DNA of 64,000 nt. It comes from JBQSUQ01 sp052384575 (lineage in GTDB: Bacteria > Pseudomonadota > Gammaproteobacteria > Enterobacterales > Pasteurellaceae). Below the pieces are notes generated by a model. The model saw only the letters and a list, made by a program, of their open reading frames with translations. It searched no databases and was not told where the DNA came from. The translations under genes were made by a program, and so were the position numbers. The stretch is from assembly GCA_052384575.1 (NCBI GenBank), contig JBQSUQ010000015.1; one strand, 5' to 3'. Numbering within the stretch: position 1 is the first letter of the stretch; the number at the start of each line of letters is the position of its first letter. Positions 33,091 through 42,452 of this stretch are shown piece by piece.

Positions 33091-33402
33091 TTATGCTTGA
33101 ATCCCAGTGATTTTCACTTCTGTGAACCACTGACGATGACCTTGTTGTTTACGGCTGTGTTTACGACGACGGAACTTAACGATTTTCACTTTATCGCCAC
33201 GACCTTGAGCCACAACTTCAGCCACTACTTTTGCACCAGCAACAACTGGAGCGCCGATTTTTACATCTTCACCATTAACGACCATCAACACTGAATCGAA
33301 TTCAACAGTTGCACCTGTTGCTAATTCAAGTTTTTCTAAACGAACAACTTGACCTTCGCTTACACGATGTTGTTTACCGCCACTTTGGAAAACTGCGTAC
33401 AT
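33091..33402 (-). CDS. rplU: 50S ribosomal protein L21
   Basis: Large-subunit protein that binds 23S rRNA. It is 103 residues, starting MYAVFQSGGKQHRVSEGQ, with the conserved KIVKFRRRKHSRKQQGHRQ basic block near the C-terminus. First gene of rplU-rpmA, divergent from ispB with about 215 bp between starts, an arrangement conserved in Gammaproteobacteria. Confidence 0.98.
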   Translation of the reverse strand: MYAVFQSGGKQHRVSEGQVVRLEKLELATGATVEFDSVLMVVNGEDVKIGAPVVAGAKVVAEVVAQGRGDKVKIVKFRRRKHSRKQQGHRQWFTEVKITGIQA

Positions 33403-33448
33403 AAATACTCCGCTAATATTGTGCTTATAATGTCATTTCATTTTTAGC

Positions 33449-33476
33449 ACATTAAATTCATATAAATAGGTCGCAA
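33449..33476 (-). promoter_or_regulatory. Possible promoter of rplU-rpmA
   Basis: On the minus strand TTGCGA (33476-33471) is followed after 16 bases by TAATGT (33454-33449). The match to sigma-70 boxes is moderate and this was found by eye only. Confidence 0.4.
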
Positions 33477-33619
33477 ATTCTACGTAAAATTACTTCATAT
33501 AGCAAGCGTTTATTTGAAATAAAATAAAAAAAGTCTGAAATAAGGTGGTTTCATTTTAGAAATTGTGAAAAATCAGGTAAAATCCACCGCACTTATAGTT
33601 TTAATTCAGATTATTTGCG

Positions 33620-34609
33620 ATGACAACTACAAATTTAATGGATATTAATAGCATACAAGCATTAATTGAGAAAGATATGCAACTCGTCAATGAGGAAATT
33701 CTTGCTCAGCTTAATTCAGATGTTTCTTTGATCAATCAATTAGGCTTTTATATTATTCAAAGTGGTGGAAAACGTATTCGCCCAATGATCGCACTACTTG
33801 CTGCCAAAGCCCTAAATTATCAAGGTGAACATATGCCGACGTGTGCAGCCTTTATCGAATTTATTCATACCGCAAGCTTATTGCATGATGATGTAGTTGA
33901 TGAATCTGATTTACGCCGCGGGAATCCAACTGCGAATGCCGAGTTTGGTAATGCAGCAAGTGTATTAGTGGGCGATTTCATTTACACACGTGCTTTTCAG
34001 CTTATGGCGAAGCTCAATTCATTAAAAATGTTGCGTATTATGTCAGATGCAACCAATGTATTAGCCGAAGGTGAAGTCCAACAATTAATGAATGTGAATG
34101 ATCCCGATACAACTGAAGAAAGCTATATGCAAGTAATCTACCGTAAAACTGCACGCTTATTTGAAGTATCAACGCAATCCGCTGCTGTTGTTGCCAATGC
34201 AAGTGAAGAAATTGAAACTGCCTTACAACTTTATGGTCGCTATTTAGGTACCGCATTCCAACTTGTCGATGATATTTTAGATTACAGCGCCAATGCTGCA
34301 GCTTTAGGTAAGAATGTGGGCGATGACTTAGCGGAAGGTAAACCGACATTACCATTGCTCCATGCGATGCGTCATGGCAATCCACAACAAGCTGAACTCA
34401 TTCGCAACGCCATTCAACAAGGTGGACAACGAGAGATTATTGAGGATGTGCTTGCAATTATGGCTGAACATCAATCCCTTGATTATGCAATGCAGCGAGC
34501 CAAGCAAGAAGCACAAAAAGCGGTAGATGCTATAGACATCCTACCAGATAGTGAATATAAACAAGCCTTAATCTCATTGGCTTATTTATCAGTCGATCGG
34601 TCTTACTAA
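33620..34609 (+). CDS. ispB: Octaprenyl diphosphate synthase
   Basis: Extends farnesyl diphosphate to the long isoprenoid side chain of quinones. The 329 residues have the two Asp-rich motifs: LLHDDVVDESDLRRG (first, about 90-104) and LVDDILDYSAN (second). The N-terminal GGKRIRP diphosphate-binding segment is also present. No strong ribosome binding site is seen before the ATG (ATTTGCG). Divergent from rplU and followed by a USS-type terminator, then queH. Confidence 0.94.
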   Translation: MTTTNLMDINSIQALIEKDMQLVNEEILAQLNSDVSLINQLGFYIIQSGGKRIRPMIALLAAKALNYQGEHMPTCAAFIEFIHTASLLHDDVVDESDLRRGNPTANAEFGNAASVLVGDFIYTRAFQLMAKLNSLKMLRIMSDATNVLAEGEVQQLMNVNDPDTTEESYMQVIYRKTARLFEVSTQSAAVVANASEEIETALQLYGRYLGTAFQLVDDILDYSANAAALGKNVGDDLAEGKPTLPLLHAMRHGNPQQAELIRNAIQQGGQREIIEDVLAIMAEHQSLDYAMQRAKQEAQKAVDAIDILPDSEYKQALISLAYLSVDRSY

Positions 34610-34623
34610 CGATTAAACATGAA

Positions 34624-34653
34624 GACCGCATAAAAGTGCGGTCATTTTATTTT
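34624..34653 (+). terminator. USS-type terminator after ispB
   Basis: GACCGCA (34624-34630) and TGCGGTC (34637-34643) pair, followed by ATTTTATTTT. The right arm contains an exact uptake signal while the left arm keeps only the pairing core. Confidence 0.75.
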
Positions 34654-34664
34654 GAGTTTTTTCC

Positions 34665-35411
34665 ATGACAGAACAAACAAAACTTCCACAAAATACACCG
34701 CACTTTGAACCTAAAAATAGAAAGAAAAAAGAGCGAAAAGATCCCAATGCCCCTTTTGTACGCCCTAAATTAGAATTACCAGATGGGCACAATAAATTAT
34801 TGCTTCATTCTTGCTGTGCTCCTTGCTCGGGCGAAGTGATGGAAGCGATTTTAGCTTCTGGTATTGAGTTCACCATTTATTTTTACAACCCGAATATTCA
34901 TCCATTAAAAGAATATTTAATTCGTAAAGAAGAGAATATCCGCTTTGCAGAGAAACATAATATTCCATTTATTGATGTGGATGATGATTATGAAAATGAT
35001 CGCAAAACCTGGTTTAAACGCGCAGAAGGCATGGAGTGGGAACCCGAGCGCGGAGTTCGTTGCACAATGTGCTTTGATATGCGATTTGAAAAAGCGGCGC
35101 AATACGCCCATGAAAATGGTTTTCCTGTTTTTACCAGTTGCTTAGGTATTTCGCGCTGGAAAGATATGAACCAAATTAACAATTGCGGTCATCGCGCGGC
35201 AGCACCTTATGAGGATGTGGTCTACTGGGATTACAACTGGCGTAAAGGCGGTGGAACGGCTCGAATGATTGAAATAAGTAAACGTGAACGTTTCTATCAA
35301 CAAGAATACTGCGGTTGTGTTTATTCATTGCGTGACACAAATAAATGGCGCTTAGAAAATGGCCGCCAGCGCATTGAAATTGGTAAACTCTATTATTCGC
35401 CAGACAAATAA
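34665..35411 (+). CDS. queH: Epoxyqueuosine reductase QueH
   Basis: Reduces epoxyqueuosine to queuosine in tRNA wobble position 34; QueH (DUF208) is the non-B12 alternative to QueG. The 248 residues show the Fe-S/metal cysteine pair and CxxC block HSCCAPCSGEVMEAI (C50, C51, C54). Also visible are YNPNIHPLKEY, RCTMCFDMRFEKAAQYA, FTSCLGISRWKDM and INNCG. The first 30 residues are a Lys-rich extension, and an uptake signal there encodes Pro-His-Phe. It is a single gene ended by its own terminator. Confidence 0.92.
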   Translation: MTEQTKLPQNTPHFEPKNRKKKERKDPNAPFVRPKLELPDGHNKLLLHSCCAPCSGEVMEAILASGIEFTIYFYNPNIHPLKEYLIRKEENIRFAEKHNIPFIDVDDDYENDRKTWFKRAEGMEWEPERGVRCTMCFDMRFEKAAQYAHENGFPVFTSCLGISRWKDMNQINNCGHRAAAPYEDVVYWDYNWRKGGGTARMIEISKRERFYQQEYCGCVYSLRDTNKWRLENGRQRIEIGKLYYSPDK

Positions 35412-35415
35412 ACAA

Positions 35416-35442
35416 AAATCCCCTTATAAAAAGGGGATTTTT
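35416..35442 (+). terminator. Terminator after queH
   Basis: AAATCCCCTT (35416-35425) and AAGGGGATTT (35431-35440) with T run, followed at once by an exact uptake signal. On the minus strand it can also serve the binding-protein-like gene. Confidence 0.9.
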
Positions 35443-35454
35443 TTCACCGCACTT

Positions 35455-36381
35455 TTATTTGTGCTGATTCACAAAATCTAATACGTCATAATCCACCATT
35501 TCTTCCGCGGAAACCAAGCGGTCAATAATGCCGGCATCCAACTGATATTCAAGATAGGTTTCAAATTCGGATTTTGTTATTTCAATTGATGGAGACCACA
35601 TGCCTTCTTCAACAAATCGAGCTACTGTGGCTTTGCCTGTTTGCACATTTAACTCACCCCAACGCTCCGCTAGAATATGGCTGATAACGCCATCAGGATC
35701 TGTCTGATAATGTGCTAATAACCAATCAATACCTTTTTGCAATCCTAAGGCAAAGCGTTTGTTTAATGCTTTTGGATCTTGCGCAACGGCTAAGTTAGTA
35801 TAATAAACACTCCAAGGAATAGTATCGCCATCTTTTGCCATTTCGGAAACAATATAGCCATGCCCTTGATCTTGCAATTCATCCGCCCAAACCGCTTGCG
35901 TGCAAATATAATCACCAAAAGTCCCTTTTGAGAAGGTTTCAACTAACATGTGATTGACGAAATCATGAATAAATCTCACTTTAGAAACATCAACACCATA
36001 TTTTTTCAGCGTTCCGACCAAGAAAATATATCCACTCGCTCCCCCATCACAAGGCACTAAAATGGTTTTGCCTTCAACATCTTTCCAATTAAATGGTTTA
36101 TTTTCTCTCGCCACTAATTTAAAAGGACATTTAGAGGAAATTTTCGCAAAAGACAAATATTTATTTACATTATGTAGTTGATACATATTCGGTACCCAAA
36201 TACCACCACATACTGCATGATATTCGCCAGAATCAATATCAGATAAACATTGTGTCCAATTGGCTGGAATATGGGTTTCCACATCCAAATCTTGCTCTTT
36301 AAAGAAACCTAATTTTTCCGCAATATATTGTGGCAAATAGTTAATCGAATTACCGGTTGATGAAATTTTATACTTATCCAT
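35455..36381 (-). CDS. Periplasmic-binding-protein-like (NMT1/THI5 or SsuA type) protein without a signal peptide
   Basis: The 308 residues have the type 2 binding-protein fold usual in SsuA/ThiY/NMT1 receptors: an early SINYLPQYIAEKLGFFKEQDLDV strand-helix, VEGKTILVPCDGGASGYIFL, and LQKGIDWLLAHYQTDPDGVISHILAERW. The ATG has an ideal AGGAGAAAGC site and the next codons are DKYKISSTGNS. There is no hydrophobic leader, so the protein should stay in the cytoplasm. No ABC permease or ATPase gene is near. It starts 8 bp after a dicarboxylate-type symporter gene, whose operon has a CRP site. The Cys cluster of yeast Thi5 is absent. It may be an enzyme or a sensor; function unknown. Confidence 0.75.
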   Translation of the reverse strand: MDKYKISSTGNSINYLPQYIAEKLGFFKEQDLDVETHIPANWTQCLSDIDSGEYHAVCGGIWVPNMYQLHNVNKYLSFAKISSKCPFKLVARENKPFNWKDVEGKTILVPCDGGASGYIFLVGTLKKYGVDVSKVRFIHDFVNHMLVETFSKGTFGDYICTQAVWADELQDQGHGYIVSEMAKDGDTIPWSVYYTNLAVAQDPKALNKRFALGLQKGIDWLLAHYQTDPDGVISHILAERWGELNVQTGKATVARFVEEGMWSPSIEITKSEFETYLEYQLDAGIIDRLVSAEEMVDYDVLDFVNQHK

Positions 36382-36389
36382 GCTTTCTC

Positions 36390-37634
36390 CTAAACATCTT
36401 CTTTCACATGAACTACTTTGCCATCAAAAATATCGCGATTAAACTCACCTTCTTGTTTTGCAATAATAGTCGCAATTAAAGCATCACCAGTTACATTAGG
36501 GATCGTTGTAATCATGCCGCGGAACCAGTCAATACCAGCAATAAAGGCAACACCTTCAGCAGGTAAGCCTAAGCTTGGCATTAAACTGGCGAAAATCACT
36601 AATGCACCGCCCGGCACAGAAAGCGTTCCCATACAAGCTAAGGTTGATAACGCAACAATTTGAATAATACCTGTAAATGGAATATCGATATTATAAATTT
36701 GAATAATAAAGATTGAGGCAATTGATAAGAAAACCGCTTGACCTGCACTATTTAACACCATGCCTAATGGATTTACTAAATTAGAAATACGGTGGCTTAC
36801 CCCTAATTTTTCCTCAGAATCTTTCATTTTGATTGGTAAAGACATAGCACTAGAGGTTGTTGTTGCCGCCATAATTGACATAGGGATAACTTTTTGAGTC
36901 AATTTAATTGGAGAGACCTTAACATAAAAAGCCGTAATTAACACATAAATAAGCATAATCAATGCGGTAGCAATGAATAAAGTAAATAAGTACTTCGCCA
37001 ATGGTAACAATACAGCTAATCCGGTAGCACCTGCAACTTTAGCCATTAATGCACCCACACCGATTGGCGCAATTTTCATTACAAAACCAATTAAAATTAA
37101 AATAGTTTTATTTAATGATTTAACAAATTCTAATACTTTGTCATCACCAGTTTTATCTAAGTAAACACTGGTTGCCACCCCAAAGAATAGAGCGAAAATG
37201 ATCACTTGCATCATATCGCCACGACTTAATGCCGAAATAATATTTTTCGGGAAGAATGAAGTGATAATATCTGTAAAGGATTTACCATGTCCGCTGATGT
37301 TTACATTGGCGGCTTCCACATTCACACCAACACCAGGCTGAATAACTAAAGCAAAGAATACGCCAATCACTGCTGCAATCACTGTCGATAAAAAGAACAT
37401 GGTAAACAAACGAGCGCCCATTTTCCCTAACTGACTTGGTGATAATTGTCCAACCGCTTCAGTTACAGCCCCTAAGATGACAATAGGTACCCCCATCATC
37501 ACAAGGTTCAAGAAAATCGTACCCAAGCTGCCAATAGGCTCAATTTGAGGCCCAACAACAGCACCAAGAATCAAACCAATAACGGTCGCTAACAAAATTT
37601 GGTTTGTTAGCGAAAGCGAAAATTTTTTGCTCAT
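36390..37634 (-). CDS. Dicarboxylate/amino acid:cation symporter (DAACS family)
   Basis: Inner-membrane Na+ or H+ symporter of the GltP/DctA/SstT family. The 414 residues have eight membrane helices plus two re-entrant loops. Typical segments are FLNLVMMGVPIVILGAV, MAATTTSSAMSLPIKMKD (the serine-rich HP1 loop) and VPGGALVIFASLMPSLGLP (HP2). The substrate may be a dicarboxylate, glutamate, or Ser/Thr; the sequence alone does not decide. The ATG has TAGGAG. It is the first gene of a two-gene operon behind a perfect CRP site, so it is probably induced when preferred sugars are short. Confidence 0.87.
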   Translation of the reverse strand: MSKKFSLSLTNQILLATVIGLILGAVVGPQIEPIGSLGTIFLNLVMMGVPIVILGAVTEAVGQLSPSQLGKMGARLFTMFFLSTVIAAVIGVFFALVIQPGVGVNVEAANVNISGHGKSFTDIITSFFPKNIISALSRGDMMQVIIFALFFGVATSVYLDKTGDDKVLEFVKSLNKTILILIGFVMKIAPIGVGALMAKVAGATGLAVLLPLAKYLFTLFIATALIMLIYVLITAFYVKVSPIKLTQKVIPMSIMAATTTSSAMSLPIKMKDSEEKLGVSHRISNLVNPLGMVLNSAGQAVFLSIASIFIIQIYNIDIPFTGIIQIVALSTLACMGTLSVPGGALVIFASLMPSLGLPAEGVAFIAGIDWFRGMITTIPNVTGDALIATIIAKQEGEFNRDIFDGKVVHVKEDV

Positions 37635-37709
37635 ATTTAACTCCTATTTAATAATGGATTAACATTAGATCATATTTTAATGGCTAAGGAAATCCTCCGA
37701 TCTTTATTC

Positions 37710-37725
37710 TGTGAGAGGGATCACA
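37710..37725. promoter_or_regulatory. CRP-cAMP site upstream of the symporter operon
   Basis: TGTGAGAGGGATCACA is a perfect TGTGA-N6-TCACA palindrome, 76 bp upstream of the symporter ATG. Confidence 0.85.
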
Positions 37726-37772
37726 GCCTAATAACTTTTTTGCATAAAAAAACAGCATAGAAAAAAACATAA

Positions 37773-37814
37773 AAAAGTGCGGTGAAAAACTGTCAAATTT
37801 TCCACCGCACTTTT
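37773..37814. terminator. USS-type terminator after era
   Basis: AAAAGTGCGGTG (37773-37784) and CACCGCACTTTT (37803-37814) pair perfectly; inner AAAA and TTTT extend the stem with one bulge. Both arms are exact uptake signals. On the minus strand TTTTTTATG follows, ending the lepA-era transcript. Confidence 0.82.
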
Positions 37815-37826
37815 AATCAGAAAAGA

Positions 37827-38753
37827 TTAATAATCTTCCATATAACCAAGGCTGCGTAATGCCCTTTCATCATCCGCCCAGCCTGATTTCACTTTTACCC
37901 AAAGTTCCAAATGCACTTTGTTATCAAAAAGTCTTTCCATATCGGCTCGAGCTTCCATTCCAATAGTTTTGATTTTTTGTCCTTTGCTACCAATCACCAT
38001 TTTTTTCTGACCATCACGTTCAACCAAAATTAAACCATTAATTTCATAGGTACCACGTTCGTTTAGCTTAAATTGTTCAATTTCAACCGTCACAGAATAA
38101 GGTAATTCTTCACCCATAAAACGCATTAATTTTTCACGAATAATTTCCGACGCCATAAAACGTTGTGAGCGATCCGTTACATAATCTTCAGGGAAATGGT
38201 GAACACCTTTCTTCAATGATTCGCGTACGATTTTTTGCAAAATATGTACGTTGTTGCCACGTTGTGCAGAAATTGGCACAATGTCTTTGAAATTAAATTT
38301 TGCACTTAATTCTGTGATAAAAGGCAGTATTTCTTCTTTATTTTTTACATTGTCGATTTTATTGATAGCCAACACAACCGGTGCTTTGGCTTGGCGCAAT
38401 TTGTTTAATACCATTTCATCATCATCGTTCCAATGAGTGCCGTCCACCACAAAAATAATTAAATCTACATCGCCAATTGCACTACTTGCCGCACGATTCA
38501 TTAAACGGTTAATGGCACGTTTTTCTTCAATATGTAATCCTGGCGTATCCACATAGACAGCTTGGTAAGCCCCTTCCGTATGAATACCTACAATGCGGTG
38601 ACGTGTGGTTTGTGCTTTTCGTGAAGTAATGGAAATCTTTTGCCCTAATATTTTGTTGAGCAAGGTGGATTTCCCTACATTTGGACGACCTACAATGGCA
38701 ATAAATCCACAATAGGTTTCGCCCATATCCTCTGATAAAATCTCTTCTGTCAT
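37827..38753 (-). CDS. era: GTPase Era
   Basis: Essential GTPase that binds the 3' end of 16S rRNA during 30S maturation. In 308 residues it has GRPNVGKS (22-29), DTPGLH, and NKID in the G domain. The C-terminal KH domain has EIIREKLMRFMGEELPYSV and VIGSKGQKIKTIG. The N-terminus (MTEEILSEDMGE) is slightly longer than in H. influenzae as I recall. It starts 2 bp after rnc and closes the lepA-lepB-rnc-era operon. Confidence 0.97.
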   Translation of the reverse strand: MTEEILSEDMGETYCGFIAIVGRPNVGKSTLLNKILGQKISITSRKAQTTRHRIVGIHTEGAYQAVYVDTPGLHIEEKRAINRLMNRAASSAIGDVDLIIFVVDGTHWNDDDEMVLNKLRQAKAPVVLAINKIDNVKNKEEILPFITELSAKFNFKDIVPISAQRGNNVHILQKIVRESLKKGVHHFPEDYVTDRSQRFMASEIIREKLMRFMGEELPYSVTVEIEQFKLNERGTYEINGLILVERDGQKKMVIGSKGQKIKTIGMEARADMERLFDNKVHLELWVKVKSGWADDERALRSLGYMEDY

Positions 38754-38755
38754 AA

Positions 38756-39427
38756 TTAAATATCCAATTCTTTTAATACTTGTTCAGCTGCTATTTGCTC
38801 AGCTTTACGACGGCTGCTTGCCACCCCAATAAAAGTGCGGTCTAAATTTGATACATTACATTCCACCGTAAAAGTCTGACAATGCGCTTCCCCTTGAATA
38901 TGAGTAACATTATAAGTTGGCAATTCTAAACGTTTACTCTGTAAATATTCTTGCAAACGTGTTTTAGGATCTTTTTGATTTTCGCCCGGCTTAATGGCTT
39001 GCAAATAATCTTGATACCATTGACGAACAATAGTCATGGTTTGTGCTAAATCTCGATCTAAGGACATCGCGCCAATAATCGCCTCAACACAATCAGCCAA
39101 AATAGATGCTCGACGGAAACCACCACTTTTTAGCTCACCAGCCCCTAATGCCATATAATCGCCTAACTCAAATTTACGCGCTAATTCCGCTAAGGTTTGC
39201 TCACGCACTAAAGAAGCACGCATACGGCTCAATTCACCTTCATTGCAATTAGGAAACTGTTGATATAGTGCTTCGGCAATAGTTAAATTCAGGATCGCAT
39301 CGCCCAAAAATTCCAATCGTTCATTATGAATTTTTGCTGCACTGCGATGTGTTAATGCTTGCTGTAAAAGCGCCACTTGATTAAATTGATAACCAATATG
39401 GCGTTGTAATCGATTTAAATCATTCAT
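38756..39427 (-). CDS. rnc: Ribonuclease III
   Basis: Double-strand-specific endoribonuclease for rRNA and mRNA processing. The 223 residues comprise a catalytic domain (ERLEFLGDAILNL signature, ILADCVEAIIGAM second metal site) and a C-terminal dsRNA-binding domain (from about 152: DPKTRLQEYLQSKRLELPTY, then ASSRRKAEQIAAEQVLKEL). It lies between lepB (1 base) and era (2 bases). An uptake signal is encoded near the C-terminus (38830 region). Confidence 0.97.
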   Translation of the reverse strand: MNDLNRLQRHIGYQFNQVALLQQALTHRSAAKIHNERLEFLGDAILNLTIAEALYQQFPNCNEGELSRMRASLVREQTLAELARKFELGDYMALGAGELKSGGFRRASILADCVEAIIGAMSLDRDLAQTMTIVRQWYQDYLQAIKPGENQKDPKTRLQEYLQSKRLELPTYNVTHIQGEAHCQTFTVECNVSNLDRTFIGVASSRRKAEQIAAEQVLKELDI

Positions 39428-39428
39428 A

Positions 39429-40451
39429 TTACTGAATTTTTGTAAATAGACGTTTAGTACGAATACCTGTTGGCCATTCGCCTGGTTTCTTATCTAAGCT
39501 CAACCAAATATAAGTCGCTTTACCGACAATATTTTTCTCTGGTACGAATCCCCAGAAACGACTATCTTCGCTCATATTACGGTTATCGCCCATCATAAAA
39601 TAATGCCCAGCGGGTACAATCCATTCCGTTGTGTAATATTCTTGACGTGCATAATCTTTATAGCGGAAACCTTCAGAAATGGGCTCAGGAAACCAATGGA
39701 TTTTGTGCTCTACATCACCTTTTTCCACTAATTCCAACATACTTGGACCATATCTAAAGCTACCATCTGGATTTTTACCAATAATTGCTCTAAATTCATC
39801 GTTAATTTGTGGATCTGAATAATCAAAGGTTTTCACCGAACAATTATTTTCGCACGCTTTTCCATCTTGTCCATAAATCACTGTTAATTTACGATCAAGT
39901 TCGTTATAAATAACACGATCGCCACCGATACCAATGACACGTTTAATATAATCAATGCTTGGTGCTGGCGGAGCCTTAAACACAACTACATCACCACGCT
40001 GTACATTGCCTGTTTCAATTAATTTATTCTGAAATACAGGATCTTTAATGCCATACGCATATTTTTCCACCACAATAAAATCGCCCACTCTTAATGTTGG
40101 CTCCATTGACTGAGAAGGAATTTGGAATGGTTCAATCACAAAAGAACGTAAAATCAACACAAAGGCTAATACAGGAAACAACGAAGCAATAAATTCTTCG
40201 CCTTCGCCAATAGGTTCAATTTTACTTTTTTCTTCATCCGTTAATGTTTGGCCACTACGTTGTTCTGTTCGTGCAATTTGTCGTTGGCGGCGTGGCTGAA
40301 CAGAAAAACGATGGTAGCACCATAAAATACCTGAAAGTGCGGTGAATAAAATTAATAAAATTGAGAATGTATTTGGTAACTGCAAATGATCTAGCACTTT
40401 CCAAACACCAAATCCTACCGCAAATAAAATAGGTAAAAAGAGTTTTGACAT
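39429..40451 (-). CDS. lepB: Signal peptidase I
   Basis: Cleaves Sec signal peptides at the outer face of the inner membrane. The 340 residues have an N-terminal membrane span pair (about 5-20 and 27-46) and a cytoplasmic loop. Then a further hydrophobic segment (LFPVLAFVLILRSF) leads to the catalytic domain: serine S115 in IPSQSMEPTL and lysine K169 in DYIKRVIGIGGDRV. GDNRNMSEDSRFWGFV closes the fold. Eight bases after lepA in the lepA-lepB-rnc-era operon. Confidence 0.96.
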   Translation of the reverse strand: MSKLFLPILFAVGFGVWKVLDHLQLPNTFSILLILFTALSGILWCYHRFSVQPRRQRQIARTEQRSGQTLTDEEKSKIEPIGEGEEFIASLFPVLAFVLILRSFVIEPFQIPSQSMEPTLRVGDFIVVEKYAYGIKDPVFQNKLIETGNVQRGDVVVFKAPPAPSIDYIKRVIGIGGDRVIYNELDRKLTVIYGQDGKACENNCSVKTFDYSDPQINDEFRAIIGKNPDGSFRYGPSMLELVEKGDVEHKIHWFPEPISEGFRYKDYARQEYYTTEWIVPAGHYFMMGDNRNMSEDSRFWGFVPEKNIVGKATYIWLSLDKKPGEWPTGIRTKRLFTKIQ

Positions 40452-40459
40452 AATATTCC

Positions 40460-42256
40460 TTATTTATCTTTACCAACATGCAAAATGGCTAAAAACGCTT
40501 CTTGTGGTACTTCAACATTACCTAAGGATTTCATACGTTTTTTACCTTCTTTTTGTTTTTGTAATAGTTTTTTCTTACGGCTCACGTCACCACCGTAACA
40601 TTTCGCCAATACGTTTTTACGCAATTGTTTTACCGTAGAACGAGCAATAATGTGGTTACCAATCGCCGCTTGAATAGCAATATCAAATTGTTGGCGTGGA
40701 ATGAGTTCACGCATTTTTTCCACAAGCTCACGACCACGATATTGCGCATTGTCTTTATGAACAATTAATGCAAGTGCGTCCACTCGTTCCCCATTAATCA
40801 TAATATCCACACGCACCATATCTGCTGCTTGGAAACGTTTGAATCCATAATCTAATGAAGCATAACCACGAGAAGTTGATTTCAAACGGTCAAAGAAGTC
40901 TAACACTACTTCGCCCATTGGAATTTCATAAGTCAGCGCCACTTGATTACCATGGTAAACCATATTGGTTTGAACACCGCGCTTCTCCACGCAAAGGGTG
41001 ATAACATTACCTAAATAGCTTTGTGGCAATAACATATTACATTCTGCAATCGGCTCACGAATTTCTGCAATGTTGCTTAACGGCGGTAATTTTGACGGGC
41101 TATCTACATAGATCACTTCACCGTTGGTTTGTTCTACTTCATAAACTACTGTTGGCGCAGTTGTGATGAGATCTAAGTCATATTCACGCTCTAAACGCTC
41201 TTGAATAATCTCCATGTGCAACAAGCCAAGGAAACCACAACGGAAACCAAAGCCAAGAGCGGTGGAATTTTCAGGCTCATAGAAAAGAGAAGCATCATTG
41301 AGGCTTAATTTACCTAAAGCATCCCTGAACGCCTCATAATCATCAGAACTAATCGGGAACAACCCTGCATAAACTTGCGGCTTCACTTTTTTAAAGCCTG
41401 GTAAAACCGATGTAGCTGGATTATGGTGAGAAGTTAAGGTATCGCCCACTGGCGCACCTAAAATGTCTTTAATAGCACAAACTACCCAACCTACTTCACC
41501 ACAATTGAGTACAGTTGTATCCACTTGTTTTGGTGTAAAAATACCAAGACGATCCACGTTATAAGATTGCCCTGTGGACATCACTTTGATCTTATCGCCT
41601 TTACGTAAAGTACCATTTTTAATACGCACTAAAGATACCACACCCAAATAATTATCGAACCAAGAGTCAATAATTAAGGCTTGTAATGGCGCTTCAGGAT
41701 CGCCTTCTGGTGCAGGGATTTTATGAACAATTTCTTCTAATACCTCATCAATCCCCACGCCTGTTTTCGCTGAACAACGCACGGCTTCCATCGCGTCAAT
41801 ACCAACAATATCTTCAATTTCTTCTGCGACACGTTCTGGATCGGCTGCTGGCAAGTCAATTTTGTTTAAAATTGGCACCACTTCTAAATTCATTTCAATC
41901 GCGGTGTAACAGTTAGCAAGGGTTTGTGCTTCCACGCCTTGTCCTGCGTCCACCACCAATAATGCACCTTCACAAGCCGCTAATGAACGAGATACTTCAT
42001 AAGAAAAATCCACATGTCCTGGCGTATCGATAAAGTTTAATTGATAGGTTTCGCCGTCTTTTGCTTTATAATTTAAAGTCACACTTTGTGCTTTAATGGT
42101 AATACCACGCTCACGTTCAAGATCCATTGAATCCAACACTTGCGCTTCCATTTCACGATCCGATAAACCACCACAGGTTTGAATTAAACGATCCGATAAA
42201 GTCGATTTCCCATGGTCAATATGAGCAATAATTGAAAAGTTACGAATATTCTTCAT
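40460..42256 (-). CDS. lepA: Elongation factor 4 (LepA)
   Basis: Ribosome-bound translational GTPase that helps translation initiation or back-translocation under stress. I chose the ATG giving MKNIRNFSIIAHIDHGKSTL, the universal LepA start, for 598 residues; a longer in-frame start adds a hydrophobic piece not seen in the family. The P-loop is AHIDHGKS and the G3 motif is DTPGHVDF, and the C-terminal domain ends with KKRMKSLGNVEVPQEAFLAIL. No good ribosome binding site is visible before the ATG. First gene of lepA-lepB-rnc-era. Confidence 0.96.
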   Translation of the reverse strand: MKNIRNFSIIAHIDHGKSTLSDRLIQTCGGLSDREMEAQVLDSMDLERERGITIKAQSVTLNYKAKDGETYQLNFIDTPGHVDFSYEVSRSLAACEGALLVVDAGQGVEAQTLANCYTAIEMNLEVVPILNKIDLPAADPERVAEEIEDIVGIDAMEAVRCSAKTGVGIDEVLEEIVHKIPAPEGDPEAPLQALIIDSWFDNYLGVVSLVRIKNGTLRKGDKIKVMSTGQSYNVDRLGIFTPKQVDTTVLNCGEVGWVVCAIKDILGAPVGDTLTSHHNPATSVLPGFKKVKPQVYAGLFPISSDDYEAFRDALGKLSLNDASLFYEPENSTALGFGFRCGFLGLLHMEIIQERLEREYDLDLITTAPTVVYEVEQTNGEVIYVDSPSKLPPLSNIAEIREPIAECNMLLPQSYLGNVITLCVEKRGVQTNMVYHGNQVALTYEIPMGEVVLDFFDRLKSTSRGYASLDYGFKRFQAADMVRVDIMINGERVDALALIVHKDNAQYRGRELVEKMRELIPRQQFDIAIQAAIGNHIIARSTVKQLRKNVLAKCYGGDVSRKKKLLQKQKEGKKRMKSLGNVEVPQEAFLAILHVGKDK

Positions 42257-42404
42257 AAAAATAATAATCTGTTGTAATAATAAAAAGTAAATCAATATAA
42301 ATCGTGCAATTGTACCTGAAATTCCAACAGACCGCTATACGAACAAAAGCAAAGTGCGGTGAAAATTCACAAACTTTTCACAACATCTTATTTACTGGCA
42401 ATAA

Positions 42405-42432
42405 AAAACCCTGAGTGAAACTCAGGGTTTTC
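42405..42432 (-). terminator. Terminator after grcA
   Basis: AAAACCCTGAG (42405-42415) and CTCAGGGTTTT (42421-42431), a perfect 11-bp stem with a 5-base loop and a T run on the minus strand. Confidence 0.9.
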
Positions 42433-42452
42433 TTTTATACTAAAACAACAAA

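Noticed and set aside
35455..36381. Naming the leaderless binding-protein-like gene thiY or THI5
   Set aside because: It lacks both an export signal (ThiY) and the Cys cluster of the yeast Thi5 enzyme, and its partner is a symporter rather than ABC genes.
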